Shown here piece by piece: positions 50,735 through 58,416 of a DNA stretch of 58,416 bases (position 1 is its first letter; the number at the start of each line of letters is the position of its first letter). The translations under genes were made by a program, and so were the position numbers. The stretch is from Oscillospiraceae bacterium (GTDB lineage Bacteria; Bacillota; Clostridia; UBA1381), in contig JAFLUB010000014.1 in NCBI GenBank assembly GCA_022509025.1, positions 1 through 58,416 of the forward strand, in the 5' to 3' direction. The notes beneath the pieces were generated by a model. The model was not told where the DNA came from and did not search any database. It saw only the letters and a list, made by a program, of their open reading frames with translations.

Positions 50735-50753
50735 AAAGGCTATGGTGATTTTT

Positions 50754-51839
50754 ATGAATAAATACAAAGTCGCGGTGTACGCCATTTGCAAAAATGAGGA
50801 AAAATTTGTTGACAGATGGATGGATTCCATGAGCGAGGCTGACGCTGTCTATGTAGCTGACACCGGTTCATCTGACGGCACTATAAAAAAGCTCAAAGAC
50901 CGCGGTGCTGTTGTGAACGAGATACGCGTCGTTCCATGGCGGTTCGATGAGGCGCGGAATATTTCCATGAGTTTTATTCCCGATGACTTTGATATATGCG
51001 TTTGTACAGATCTTGACGAAGTTTATGAAACCGGTTGGCGCACACTTCTCGAGAATGCATGGACAGAGCGTACGACCAGACTAAGCTATATGTTCACATG
51101 GAGCTTTAACGACGACGGTACACCCGGCGTAACATTCTGGCAGGAGAAAATTCATGCACGTGACGGCTTTAAATGGGTTCATCCTGTACATGAGGTTTTG
51201 GAATATTCAGGCAAAAAGCCTGACGTATATGCAAAAGAAGGACGTATTCATCTTAATCATTATCCAGATAAAACCAAATCCAGAGGACAGTATCTTGAAC
51301 TGCTTGAGCTATCAGTACAGGAATCACCCGACGATGACAGAAATATGCACTATCTCGGACGCGAATATATGTTTTATAAAAAGTGGGATAAATGCATTGA
51401 AACGCTCAAAAAACATCTTAGTTTGCCCACAGCAAACTGGAAAGACGAGCGCAGCGCATCCATGCGGTATATTGCAAGAGCATACAGAGCAAAAAACAAT
51501 CCGCAGGAAGCGCGCAGGTGGCTATACCGGGCAATTGGCGAAACCCCGTATCTTAGAGAGCCGTATGTGGAAATGGCACGGCTTGCGTATGCGCAAAGTG
51601 ACTGGTCAGGAGTTATTAATATGGCTGAGGAGGCATTAAAAATAAAAGAACGTCCTCAAAGCTATATAAACGAAGGATTCTGCTGGGATCATACGATATA
51701 CGATTTAGCCGCTATAGCGTTCTACAACTTAGGTTTATATGAAAATGCTCTCAATTTCGCCCAAACAGCTGCAGAAATGTCGCCGAAAAATGAGCGGCTC
51801 CAAAAAAATCTTGAGCTTATAAAAGCAAAGACGGAGTAG
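50754..51839 (+). CDS. Family 2 glycosyltransferase with TPR repeats
   Basis: This 361-aa cytoplasmic protein has an N-terminal GT-A domain (about 1-190) with CKNEEKFVDRW, VADTGSSDGT and the metal-binding DLD in CTDLDEVY (about 85-92), and a C-terminal TPR-like helical part (about 200-361, MHYLGREYMFYKKWDKCIETL, ALNFAQTAAEMSPKNERL). Enzymes of this plan glycosylate proteins or build short glycans. Its position just after a BclA-like collagen protein suggests it glycosylates the Thr-rich stalk in the mother cell, which is inference. ATG at 50754 is chosen with GGTGA 5 nt upstream; longer frames start inside a T-rich leader. Confidence 0.85.
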   Translation: MNKYKVAVYAICKNEEKFVDRWMDSMSEADAVYVADTGSSDGTIKKLKDRGAVVNEIRVVPWRFDEARNISMSFIPDDFDICVCTDLDEVYETGWRTLLENAWTERTTRLSYMFTWSFNDDGTPGVTFWQEKIHARDGFKWVHPVHEVLEYSGKKPDVYAKEGRIHLNHYPDKTKSRGQYLELLELSVQESPDDDRNMHYLGREYMFYKKWDKCIETLKKHLSLPTANWKDERSASMRYIARAYRAKNNPQEARRWLYRAIGETPYLREPYVEMARLAYAQSDWSGVINMAEEALKIKERPQSYINEGFCWDHTIYDLAAIAFYNLGLYENALNFAQTAAEMSPKNERLQKNLELIKAKTE

Positions 51840-51857
51840 ATTTTTTATCTACTCCGT
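51831..51857. terminator. Terminator overlapping the glycosyltransferase stop codon
   Basis: A 10-bp stem (ACGGAGTAGA with TCTACTCCGT) and 7-nt T-rich loop include the TAG stop. It probably serves both the glycosyltransferase and the opposite MIF-like gene. Confidence 0.65.
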
Positions 51858-51874
51858 TTCGGCGTTAAATATCC

Positions 51875-52216
51875 TTAAAAGTTCCTACCGTTCCAACCCC
51901 AGTCGGATATTGGATGATATGTCACATACACTGCATCACCCGGAATTCCTAATTCATTCCCGTAAATATCACAAATCAAAGCTGTCATCTTATCATAGTC
52001 CGATGAAGCGGCATTCCCAAACAGGCTCACAGATACATAAGCGCCTTTGTCCAGTTTTTTACCTGCCATCCACAAATCATACTTATCCTCTATTCCAACC
52101 ATCAGAAAGCTTTCTGTTTTGTGAAGTGTGGTTATCGCCTTTCCGAGTTCAGATTTTATTTTTTCCTTCTGTTCCGGTGTTATAGAAACTGTCACCTTTG
52201 AATCAATAAACGGCAT
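51875..52216 (-). CDS. MIF-like tautomerase superfamily protein
   Basis: This 113-aa protein starts MPFIDSKVTVSI, with the N-terminal Pro (after Met removal) that is the catalytic base of the tautomerase fold. ESFLMVGIEDKYDLWMAG and a GIPGDAVYVTYHPISDWGWNGRNF end match the MIF/phenylpyruvate tautomerase pattern. The substrate is unknown. AGGAGGGAATAAAA precedes the ATG. It lies 25 bp after larE and probably shares its transcript. Confidence 0.88.
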   Translation of the reverse strand: MPFIDSKVTVSITPEQKEKIKSELGKAITTLHKTESFLMVGIEDKYDLWMAGKKLDKGAYVSVSLFGNAASSDYDKMTALICDIYGNELGIPGDAVYVTYHPISDWGWNGRNF

Positions 52217-52241
52217 TTTTATTCCCTCCTATGATTAAAAT

Positions 52242-53042
52242 TTATTTTTTATCTATATCTATATTCATGCTGCCTGTGCGGTATCCGCCAATGTCAAGAG
52301 AAATATATGAAAAACCGAGAGACTTCATGTAATCATATGTCTTATCCGATATATTTATCAGCTTCCCGAACTCTTCCTTTTTTATTTCAATTCTCGCCAT
52401 CATTCCGTGTATTCTGACACGTACCTGAGTGAATCCTTCATCCAAAAGGAACTGCTCCGCTTTTTCAACCATACCGAGCTTCTCTACTGTTATTTCCTCA
52501 CCGTACACAAATCTTGACGAAAGACACGCAAATGACTGCTTATCCCATGTTTTTAGCCCAAGCTGCTTTGAGAGGTCACGTATTTCCTGCTTTGTAAGTC
52601 CCGCTTCACGCAGAGGACTTTTTACTCCCTGTTCCTTCACAGCAATAAGCCCCGGACGATAATCACCGTCATCATCTACATTTGAGCCTTCCGCTATATA
52701 TCTGATACCCAGTTCATCTACTGTTTTATGTATTTTTTTAAACAGCTCTGTTTTGCATAAGTAGCAGCGATTAACAGGATTTTGCGCAAAGCCCTCTATA
52801 TTAAGTTCTTCAGATTCGACTATCACCTGCTTTATCCCTTCGCGTTCACAAAATATCTGCGACTCCCTAAACTCACGTTCAGGGAAAGAACAAGAACGCG
52901 CTGTCACGGCAATCGCATTATCACCCAGAACATCATGTGCTGTTTTTAATAGGAACGTGGAATCCACACCGCCTGAAAATGCAACCGCAACCGAACCCAG
53001 GTCAGATAAATATCTTTTCAAATTATCGTATTTGGTATTCAT
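52242..53042 (-). CDS. larE: ATP-dependent sacrificial sulfur transferase LarE
   Basis: It supplies sulfur for the nickel-pincer cofactor of lactate racemase-like enzymes. The 266-aa PP-loop ATPase has SGGVDST at 23-29, and three Cys: C93 and C96 in NRCYLCKTEL and C173 in FACLSSR, the site of the sacrificial Cys in single-Cys members. Three-Cys members are reported to carry an iron-sulfur cluster instead of losing the Cys sulfur. GGAGA precedes the ATG. No larA, larB or larC is in the window, so the cofactor user must lie elsewhere. Confidence 0.92.
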   Translation of the reverse strand: MNTKYDNLKRYLSDLGSVAVAFSGGVDSTFLLKTAHDVLGDNAIAVTARSCSFPEREFRESQIFCEREGIKQVIVESEELNIEGFAQNPVNRCYLCKTELFKKIHKTVDELGIRYIAEGSNVDDDGDYRPGLIAVKEQGVKSPLREAGLTKQEIRDLSKQLGLKTWDKQSFACLSSRFVYGEEITVEKLGMVEKAEQFLLDEGFTQVRVRIHGMMARIEIKKEEFGKLINISDKTYDYMKSLGFSYISLDIGGYRTGSMNIDIDKK

Positions 53043-53143
53043 TCATGGCTCTCCATTCAATATAATAATATATTCTATTTTACCACATTGTATATAAAAA
53101 TGCTATATAATATTAATTTTTTTGAATTTTTTTTGATTAGCTA

Positions 53144-53172
53144 TTGCAATTTATTTTATTTTTTGTTATAAT
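53144..53172 (+). promoter_or_regulatory. Sigma-A promoter of the tRNA-Leu gene
   Basis: TTGCAA (53144-53149) and a perfect TATAAT (53167-53172) are separated by 17 bp, ending 11 bp before the tRNA. Confidence 0.8.
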
Positions 53173-53183
53173 AAATTAGTCGG

Positions 53184-53268
53184 GCGGATATGGCGGAATA
53201 GGCAGACGCGCATGATTCAGGTTCATGTCTTTCACGAGGTGCAGGTTCAAGTCCTGTTATCCGCACCA
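53184..53268 (+). tRNA. tRNA-Leu (anticodon CAG)
   Basis: The acceptor stem GCGGATA pairs with TATCCGC, and CCA is encoded (53266-53268). The D arm has GGCGGAATAGGCAGACGC. The anticodon stem CATGA/TCATG encloses loop TTCAGGT, giving anticodon CAG at 53218-53220. A class II variable arm of about 14 nt and a T arm CAGG-TTCAAGT-CCTG follow. It reads CUG codons. Confidence 0.96.
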
Positions 53269-53270
53269 CG

Positions 53271-53550
53271 TCGGAGCGAGCTTTGCTTGCTCCGATTTTT
53301 TGTTGTTCAAAAAATCAATCGCACGCGCCGCTGCTCCTCCTTTTCCGCAAAAGGTCACTCTCACGTCGCCTATTCGCTTACAAGCGCGCTCATAACGGCT
53401 TTGGTTCGCTACCAACCTTTTGCGGGATTATGCGGTTTGCACGCAGGTTCTGTAAGAACAATCGCACCTCATCGGAGCGAGCTTTGCTTGCTCCGATTTT
53501 TTGTTGCTCAAAAAATCAATCGCACGCGCCGCTGCTCCTCCTTTTCCGCA
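53271..53550 (+). repeat. 79-bp direct repeat with relic tRNA tail between copies
   Basis: Copies 53271-53349 and 53472-53550 differ by one base. Each begins with a terminator-like hairpin (CGGAGCGAGC, about 53272-53294, then T6) and a second hairpin (GATTTTTTG/CAAAAAATC). Before the second copy, GCAGGTTC at 53443 sits 29 bp upstream, as the true tRNA T arm sits 30 bp before the first copy, and CGCACCT echoes the CGCACCA end. The segment looks like a tandem duplication of a tRNA tail and its terminator with a decayed tRNA. No protein gene is seen from 53269 to 53610. Confidence 0.75.
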
Positions 53551-53555
53551 CCATA

Positions 53556-53586
53556 AAAGAGCGGCAATCTTTTGATTACCGCTCTT
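53556..53586. terminator. Terminator after the DUF819 gene
   Basis: A stem of about 13 bp with one wobble pair (AAGAGCGGCAATC with GATTACCGCTCTT) and a 4-nt loop lies 25 bp after the DUF819 stop. A partial copy of the right arm follows (TTACCGCTCTTAT). Confidence 0.7.
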
Positions 53587-53610
53587 ATTACCGCTCTTAT
53601 TTACTATATC

Positions 53611-54786
53611 TTATCCAAACAAGCTCATCAAATGCGCGACAATAAGTCCGCCGCCTGTACCGATAACGTAGCCTAAAAGCGCCATAATAATACCAACAGG
53701 CACAAGCGCGCTGCTGTATGTACCGGCAAGAACCGGAGCCGTGGCAGTACCGCCGATATTGGCAAGCGATGCAACCGCGCCGGTGAATATGTCAAGCTTC
53801 AGAAGCTTTGCAAGAATTATCATTATCAAAACATGGATAGCCAGAATTATAAATCCTGAGAGCAGCCATGCCGGAGCGTTACCCATTGCCGAAAGGTCAG
53901 CTCTTGAAGCGATAAGAGCAACTACTATATAAAGCATTACATTTGAAATTTCCTCAGTACCCTTAATCTTACCGAACGGAGTCATTGCAAGCACCACACC
54001 AAGAAGAGTTACTATAAGAACCGTCCAGGTAGCCTTGTCAAAGAAAGGAAGAACGCCGTTTATAGCTGTGCCGAGCTTCTGACAACCAGCTGAAACAATA
54101 AGTCCCGAACCTATGAGCAGGATTATATTCTGCCATACTAACGGCTTTGTATTTGCCGCCGCTTCAGCCGCAAGCGACTGTCCCACCTCGTCAATAATCC
54201 GCGTATCAGCCTTTGTCCACTTATTGAACTTATCAGACATCTGAATTGCCCAGAGCAGGAACATAACGTATAGCGTCGCACAGATTGAGTCCATAACAAG
54301 CGCATAAGCCATTGTTGATTCAGGAACATCCAAAGCCGCCTGAATAGCAAGCATATTTCCGCCGCCGCCCATCCAGCTGCCGCAAAGCGCGCCCAGAGCC
54401 TGCCATCCGCCCTCGCCAAGAGCGTTATGCATGATAGCGTATGAAACTACAAAGCCGAGACCAATTGAAAGTGTTGCCGCAAAGAAGCCTATAAGCATCT
54501 TCGGACCAAGCTTTATAATCTTTTTCAAATCGCATCGCAAAAGCATAATAAACAGCATCGCGTACAAAATCGGATTTTTCAATGAACTGTACGCACTTTC
54601 CGTAGCTTCGAGATCCCACAGTTTAACAGTGCATAAAACCATAAGTCCAAGATAGATAAGCACTATCGGAGGCGCAAATTTAAAAATATTCTGCGCCGTT
54701 TTGCCCTTAAAAATTCTTGGCAGACAAATTAGTATCGCAGCTATAAATATAAGAGCCGCAATATACATAAAACCATCCTTAATCAT
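53611..54786 (-). CDS. DUF819 family membrane protein
   Basis: This 391-aa protein has about ten to twelve transmembrane helices. Family features are CGSWMGGGGNMLAIQ (about 135) in a conserved loop, NPILYAMLFIMLLRCDLKKIIKLGP (about 71-95) and SLANIGGTATAPVLAGTYSSALVPVGIIMALLGYVIGTGGG near the end. The fold resembles secondary transporters with two inverted halves. Substrate is unknown. It follows the dipeptidase gene by 22 bp, so peptide or amino acid transport is possible, as inference. GGAGAGAAAACA precedes the ATG. Confidence 0.9.
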   Translation of the reverse strand: MIKDGFMYIAALIFIAAILICLPRIFKGKTAQNIFKFAPPIVLIYLGLMVLCTVKLWDLEATESAYSSLKNPILYAMLFIMLLRCDLKKIIKLGPKMLIGFFAATLSIGLGFVVSYAIMHNALGEGGWQALGALCGSWMGGGGNMLAIQAALDVPESTMAYALVMDSICATLYVMFLLWAIQMSDKFNKWTKADTRIIDEVGQSLAAEAAANTKPLVWQNIILLIGSGLIVSAGCQKLGTAINGVLPFFDKATWTVLIVTLLGVVLAMTPFGKIKGTEEISNVMLYIVVALIASRADLSAMGNAPAWLLSGFIILAIHVLIMIILAKLLKLDIFTGAVASLANIGGTATAPVLAGTYSSALVPVGIIMALLGYVIGTGGGLIVAHLMSLFG

Positions 54787-54808
54787 TGTTTTCTCTCCTT
54801 CTTTCTTT

Positions 54809-56251
54809 TTATTTCAGCATTTTAAGAACCCGCAAAAGATATTTCCAGACACGCTCACACGATTTAATGTCCAGACGCTCCTCGGGAGTGTGGACATCCC
54901 ACATCGTCGGACCGATTGAAACCATATCGGCACCAGGCAGCTTTTCAGTGAGGATACCGCATTCCAGTCCGGCATGAAGTGAGGTTATAACCGGCTTTTC
55001 ACCATACATTTCCTCGTACACTGCTGCCATCGTATCTCTGAGAGGCGAATCAGAGCGGTACTCCCACGCCGGATAATTGTCGCCAAGCTCGACAGTTCCG
55101 CCCGCATACTCAACAAATGACTTAACCGTTTTCACTAAAGAAAGCTTATCCGCGTCAGAGTTTGAACGAATCATAAAGTTGAGCTTTAATACAGAATCAT
55201 CAAATATTGCTTCACCCGGATTTGATGATGTTTGCGTCAAATCGGGCATATCCGGATTCACCGCGCGCACCCCACTCGGCGATTGCATCAGCGCAAATAT
55301 AATTTTGCCGGTGCCGCTTAAATCAGCGTATTTTTCCGGAAGTGATACTGCTTGAGCTGACACGTATGCGTCAGGTTCAGTATTGACGCATTCCTTTTTC
55401 AGCCTATCGTCAAACTCCTCGACAATTCTGTCAAACTCCTTTTCCTCACTCCTGTCTATGCAGACAAGAGCTTTAGCAGACGGTGTGATAACATTAAGCC
55501 TTCCGCCCGCGAAAATTGAGGCAATGTGAATATGAACGCCGCTGCTAAGCTCATAAAGCAGCTCACCAAGAACCTTTATGGCATTTTTGCGATTCTTATT
55601 GATATCAATACCTGAATGTCCGCCCCAAAAACCGCCTATATTGATTTCTTTCGCGATACCGTCAGAGGTAACTGTATCAACCGGTATTTCACAGCTTATA
55701 CGCGCTGCTCCGGCACAGCTTACAGTAATTACACTCTCCTCCTCAGAATCAATGTTAATAAGACGCCTGCCCCTGAGCTGCGTTGCGTCAAGCGCATTCG
55801 CTCCGCGAAGTCCCGTCTCCTCGTCAATAGTGAGCAACCCTTCAATCGGCGGATGTTCAATATCATCTGAATCAAGCAGAGCAAGAATATATGCCACTGC
55901 AATTGAGTCATCGCCGCCGAGAGTTGTTCCGTCCGCGCGAAGAAAATCCTGATCCACAATAATATCAATTCCCTCTCGCTCCATATCCTTTGTGCAGTCA
56001 GGAAGTTTTTCGCAAACCATGTCAAGATGTCCCTGGAGTATAACAGGAGCGCTCTGTTCATAGCCCTCCGTTCCATCCTTGAAAATCATGACATTGCCGT
56101 ACTCGTCACGATATGCTCTAAGTCCGCGTTTTTCAGCAAAATCAAGGCAATACTGCTCAATCTGCCTTGTATTTCCCGAGCCGTGCGGAATTTTTGCAAG
56201 CTCCGAAAAATAGTGAAATACTTTTTTCGGTTCAAGTTCGGTAATTTGCAT
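54809..56251 (-). CDS. pepD: Aminoacyl-histidine dipeptidase (M20, PepD)
   Basis: A cytosolic zinc dipeptidase with beta-Ala-His/Xaa-His activity in family members. The 480-aa protein has the M20 ligands: His in GHLDMV (about 74-79), Asp in LGGDDS (about 112), catalytic DEETG (about 143-147), Asp in INIDSE (about 167) and a late His in TSLHAGLECG (about 440). A lid domain occupies about 180-380. GGAGG precedes the ATG. It shares a perfect consensus promoter with the DUF819 gene. Confidence 0.95.
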   Translation of the reverse strand: MQITELEPKKVFHYFSELAKIPHGSGNTRQIEQYCLDFAEKRGLRAYRDEYGNVMIFKDGTEGYEQSAPVILQGHLDMVCEKLPDCTKDMEREGIDIIVDQDFLRADGTTLGGDDSIAVAYILALLDSDDIEHPPIEGLLTIDEETGLRGANALDATQLRGRRLINIDSEEESVITVSCAGAARISCEIPVDTVTSDGIAKEINIGGFWGGHSGIDINKNRKNAIKVLGELLYELSSGVHIHIASIFAGGRLNVITPSAKALVCIDRSEEKEFDRIVEEFDDRLKKECVNTEPDAYVSAQAVSLPEKYADLSGTGKIIFALMQSPSGVRAVNPDMPDLTQTSSNPGEAIFDDSVLKLNFMIRSNSDADKLSLVKTVKSFVEYAGGTVELGDNYPAWEYRSDSPLRDTMAAVYEEMYGEKPVITSLHAGLECGILTEKLPGADMVSIGPTMWDVHTPEERLDIKSCERVWKYLLRVLKMLK

Positions 56252-56286
56252 AAAAAAGCCTCCATTCTTAGCTGTCCTTGTGTAAC

Positions 56287-56315
56287 ATTATAACATATAA
56301 TACATATTATGTCAA
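56287..56315 (-). promoter_or_regulatory. Perfect consensus sigma-A promoter of pepD-DUF819
   Basis: On the minus strand TTGACA (56310-56315) and TATAAT (56287-56292) are 17 bp apart, about 36 bp before the pepD ATG. Confidence 0.85.
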
Positions 56316-56383
56316 TGACTTGTCGTATTATAATTGGCTGTCTATTATACATAACGTGTTCTGTATCAACTACCTATCGAACA

Positions 56384-56435
56384 AAAAAACTCGAATTATA
56401 CATTTTAGCACAAGTCTGTATAACCCGAGTTTTTT
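56384..56435 (-). terminator. Terminator after the GGDEF-EAL gene
   Basis: A 10-bp outer stem (AAAAAACTCG with CGAGTTTTTT), with further inner pairing (AATTATAC with GTATAA), lies about 50 bp downstream of the stop on the minus strand. Confidence 0.75.
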
Positions 56436-56486
56436 ATATTTTTTTCTCATTATGCTCAGTTGCTGCGCAGATTCTAACTGTTAATT

Positions 56487-58416
56487 TTAAACAGCATATT
56501 CCCGTTCAAAATTCTCTACACTTATCGGTTTCGAGAAGTAGAAGCCCTGGAATATATCACATCCCGCACGGCGCAGGAAATCTACCTGCTCTTTCTTTTC
56601 AACGCCTTCCGTGATAACCGGCATACCCAGCTCTTTTGACATGGAAATCACATTCTTTATAATCGTTGTGCTCCGTTCCTCATTCTCGGTATCCTGTAGG
56701 AAAATCATATCAATCTTCAGAATATCCGCATGAATATCCTTGAGTCGGCCCAAAGAGGAATAGCCGCTTCCGAAGTCATCAATCTCTATATCATATCCCA
56801 GTTCATGCAACTCGTCCATGCTCTTCATAATCTTTCTGACATCCTTCATAAGCGCTGATTCCGTAATCTCAAGCTTTAGATTCTTGATGTCAAAATCATA
56901 TTTTTCGGATAAAGCCTGAAACGCTTCCCGGATATTAATCAGATAGAAGTCCTTGGTGGAAATGTTAACAGAAATATACAAATTATCCCTTCCGGCCTTC
57001 TTCCATTTTTCCAACTGACACGCCGCTTTTTCCCATATATACAAATCAAGCTTGTGAATCAGTCCGGATCTTTCCAGGACAGGAATGAAATCAGCGGGAC
57101 TTATCATTCCCTTTTCCGGATGAATCCAACGCACCAAAGCTTCTGCTCCGACAAGGATTCCGTCATTAGAAATCTGCGGTTGCAGGAACATATGAAATTC
57201 TTCGTTTTCAATAGCCTTATCAAATTCACCAATAATCTCTTTTTCTTTTATGATACGCTGGAACAGCCCTTCTCTGAAAAAGTTGAAAGACTTTTCATAA
57301 TTGCCGTTGATTTCGTCAATTGCCATCATAGCCTTATCGCACATAGTCCAGACCTCTTCTGTCTTGTCAGCAATTTCATAAATACCGAAATAAAACTGCG
57401 TTTTTAACGGGATTGACAGCACAGTATCCATAACAGAAGACATGTTTTTCCCGAATCCTTCTTCATTATAATCTCTTTTTGGCAACAATGTACAGAACTT
57501 GTCCGCATAGACACGGCAGCTTACAGAATCTCCTGATTCGTCCGTGCGAATCACATTCGCCTGTGCAATCAGGAGCTTATCTCCCACTTCCGAACCGCAA
57601 AGCTCATTAATCAGCTTGAAATCCTTAATATTACTGCACATCATATAATATGACTCATCTGACTCGCTCAGAATCTCTTTAACGCGTCTTTCAAACCCAT
57701 CCCGATTAAGCAAACCTGTCAGGGCATCGTGGGAAGCTTTATACTTGTCCACCTGATTCTGTTTTACAATTTCCGTTCGGTTCTCAAACTGAAATCCTGA
57801 TCCGAGAAGCCTGCCCTTTTCATCTAACATCTGTTGATAATTCACATACAAGTATATCTTCTCACCGTTTTTAATAATCTGACGCTCTGCACCCATGACA
57901 CCCTGCATCTTTCCATGGTATTCTTCTTCCCATGCCGCCAGATACTCTTCCGCAATGCTGTAAATTTCATCGTCTCCCCGACCAAACAGCTCTTTTGCCG
58001 CCTTATTCACACCAACACATTTCTTATCATCGTTGTATACAAACAATCCGATTACAGAGTCTTCTACAAGCGTGGAATTCATACTTTCCATCAGATTCAT
58101 TGGCGATACATGCAGTACAAAGTAGCAAATCGATATCACAAGAATACCATAGAGCAGAACAGAGTAATCAAATCCAAACCCCAGCATTACACGCAGCATA
58201 TTCAGAACGATGACAGAAGCCAGCAAAGATAAAATTATGCCGTATTTACTCTTATATATCTTCGGCGCTTTAATCATTCTGTACAGCAGAAGAGAGACGC
58301 AGAAAGCGACCATAAAATAAACAAAATACATATGTACATAGTGCAGTGGTTTATAATGAATCTGCCAATATTTCGTCCAGCTCAATACTGCGCGTTCCAA
58401 GGTAAACATCTTCCTT
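56487..58416 (-). CDS. Membrane GGDEF-EAL cyclic-di-GMP phosphodiesterase, 5' end outside window
   Basis: The visible part is about 640 aa. Three or four membrane helices (first about 110 residues), a PAS-like domain (about 115-220, VIGLFVYNDDKKCVGVN), a GGDEF domain (about 225-380) in which the motif is YADKF and therefore degenerate, and an EAL domain (about 390-640) are seen. The EAL part keeps EALVRW, NIS, EITES, DDFGSGYSS, KID and EGVE, so c-di-GMP hydrolysis is likely. The frame stays open to the window end past the ATG at 58409. The membrane part resembles the second half of a 7-helix sensor, so the true start probably lies beyond 58416. Confidence 0.88.
   Translation of the reverse strand, partial: RKMFTLERAVLSWTKYWQIHYKPLHYVHMYFVYFMVAFCVSLLLYRMIKAPKIYKSKYGIILSLLASVIVLNMLRVMLGFGFDYSVLLYGILVISICYFVLHVSPMNLMESMNSTLVEDSVIGLFVYNDDKKCVGVNKAAKELFGRGDDEIYSIAEEYLAAWEEEYHGKMQGVMGAERQIIKNGEKIYLYVNYQQMLDEKGRLLGSGFQFENRTEIVKQNQVDKYKASHDALTGLLNRDGFERRVKEILSESDESYYMMCSNIKDFKLINELCGSEVGDKLLIAQANVIRTDESGDSVSCRVYADKFCTLLPKRDYNEEGFGKNMSSVMDTVLSIPLKTQFYFGIYEIADKTEEVWTMCDKAMMAIDEINGNYEKSFNFFREGLFQRIIKEKEIIGEFDKAIENEEFHMFLQPQISNDGILVGAEALVRWIHPEKGMISPADFIPVLERSGLIHKLDLYIWEKAACQLEKWKKAGRDNLYISVNISTKDFYLINIREAFQALSEKYDFDIKNLKLEITESALMKDVRKIMKSMDELHELGYDIEIDDFGSGYSSLGRLKDIHADILKIDMIFLQDTENEERSTTIIKNVISMSKELGMPVITEGVEKKEQVDFLRRAGCDIFQGFYFSKPISVENFEREYAV

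Noticed and set aside
53212..53645. Open frames of 114 and 120 codons after the tRNA
   Set aside because: They run through the tRNA and the 79-bp direct repeats, so the repeated peptide is a DNA-repeat artefact.

Overview
The window is a 58.4-kb chromosomal segment of a spore-forming, pectin-degrading Clostridia bacterium. The evidence for spore formation is spoVT, gerW/ytfJ and a BclA-like collagen protein; the Firmicutes signature is the ytfI-ytfJ and scpA-scpB order, tig-clpP-clpX, mutS2, strong AGGAGG ribosome sites and AT-rich TTGACA/TATAAT promoters. A Monoglobus-like gut lineage would fit, but that is inference from gene content only. No phage, plasmid, insertion sequence or CRISPR array is visible.

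Layout: (1) 1-8.0 kb, minus strand: a secreted carbohydrate operon with an atypical GH2 enzyme, a stalk-domain protein and a 1043-aa PL1 pectate lyase. (2) 8.2-16.1 kb: solitary carB, convergent with a 1548-aa secreted repeat protein (MBG/YDG-type and bacterial Ig-like modules). (3) 16.3-20.1 kb: divergent GH4 alpha-galacturonidase plus flavodiiron protein versus a KDG-kinase-like gene. (4) 20.2-27.6 kb, minus strand: ECF sigma with DUF4179 anti-sigma, DUF1015, YbaK, MutS2 and a YesU-like DUF1961 protein. (5) 27.7-36.9 kb: glmS, spoVT, a secreted alpha-toroid protein with a C-terminal anchor, a PL11 rhamnogalacturonan lyase, a KduD-like dehydrogenase and a VOC protein. (6) 37-48.8 kb, minus strand: housekeeping operons (M50 protease, scpA, scpB, ytfI, gerW, radical-SAM pair; tig, clpP, clpX, lysA) plus a diguanylate cyclase. 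(7) 49-58.4 kb: collagen-like exosporium protein and a GT2-TPR glycosyltransferase, a MIF-like protein, larE, tRNA-Leu(CAG) with a duplicated tail, DUF819, pepD and a GGDEF-EAL protein cut by the window end.

Pectin theme: PL1 and PL11 would cut homogalacturonan and rhamnogalacturonan outside the cell, GH2 could trim side chains, GH4 would release galacturonate from oligomers, and the KduD-like and KdgK-like enzymes would pass unsaturated uronate products to KDG-6-phosphate. The genes are scattered in five separate units, each with its own promoter. Several secreted proteins share a small C-terminal module and copper-amine-oxidase-N-like stalk domains, which suggests a common surface system.

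The most interesting items are the shared C-terminal module, the tandem approx. 140-aa modules in the pectate lyase, the GH2 that lacks the usual acid/base Glu position, the collagen-glycosyltransferase pair, the toroid membrane-anchored protein and the tRNA-tail duplication.
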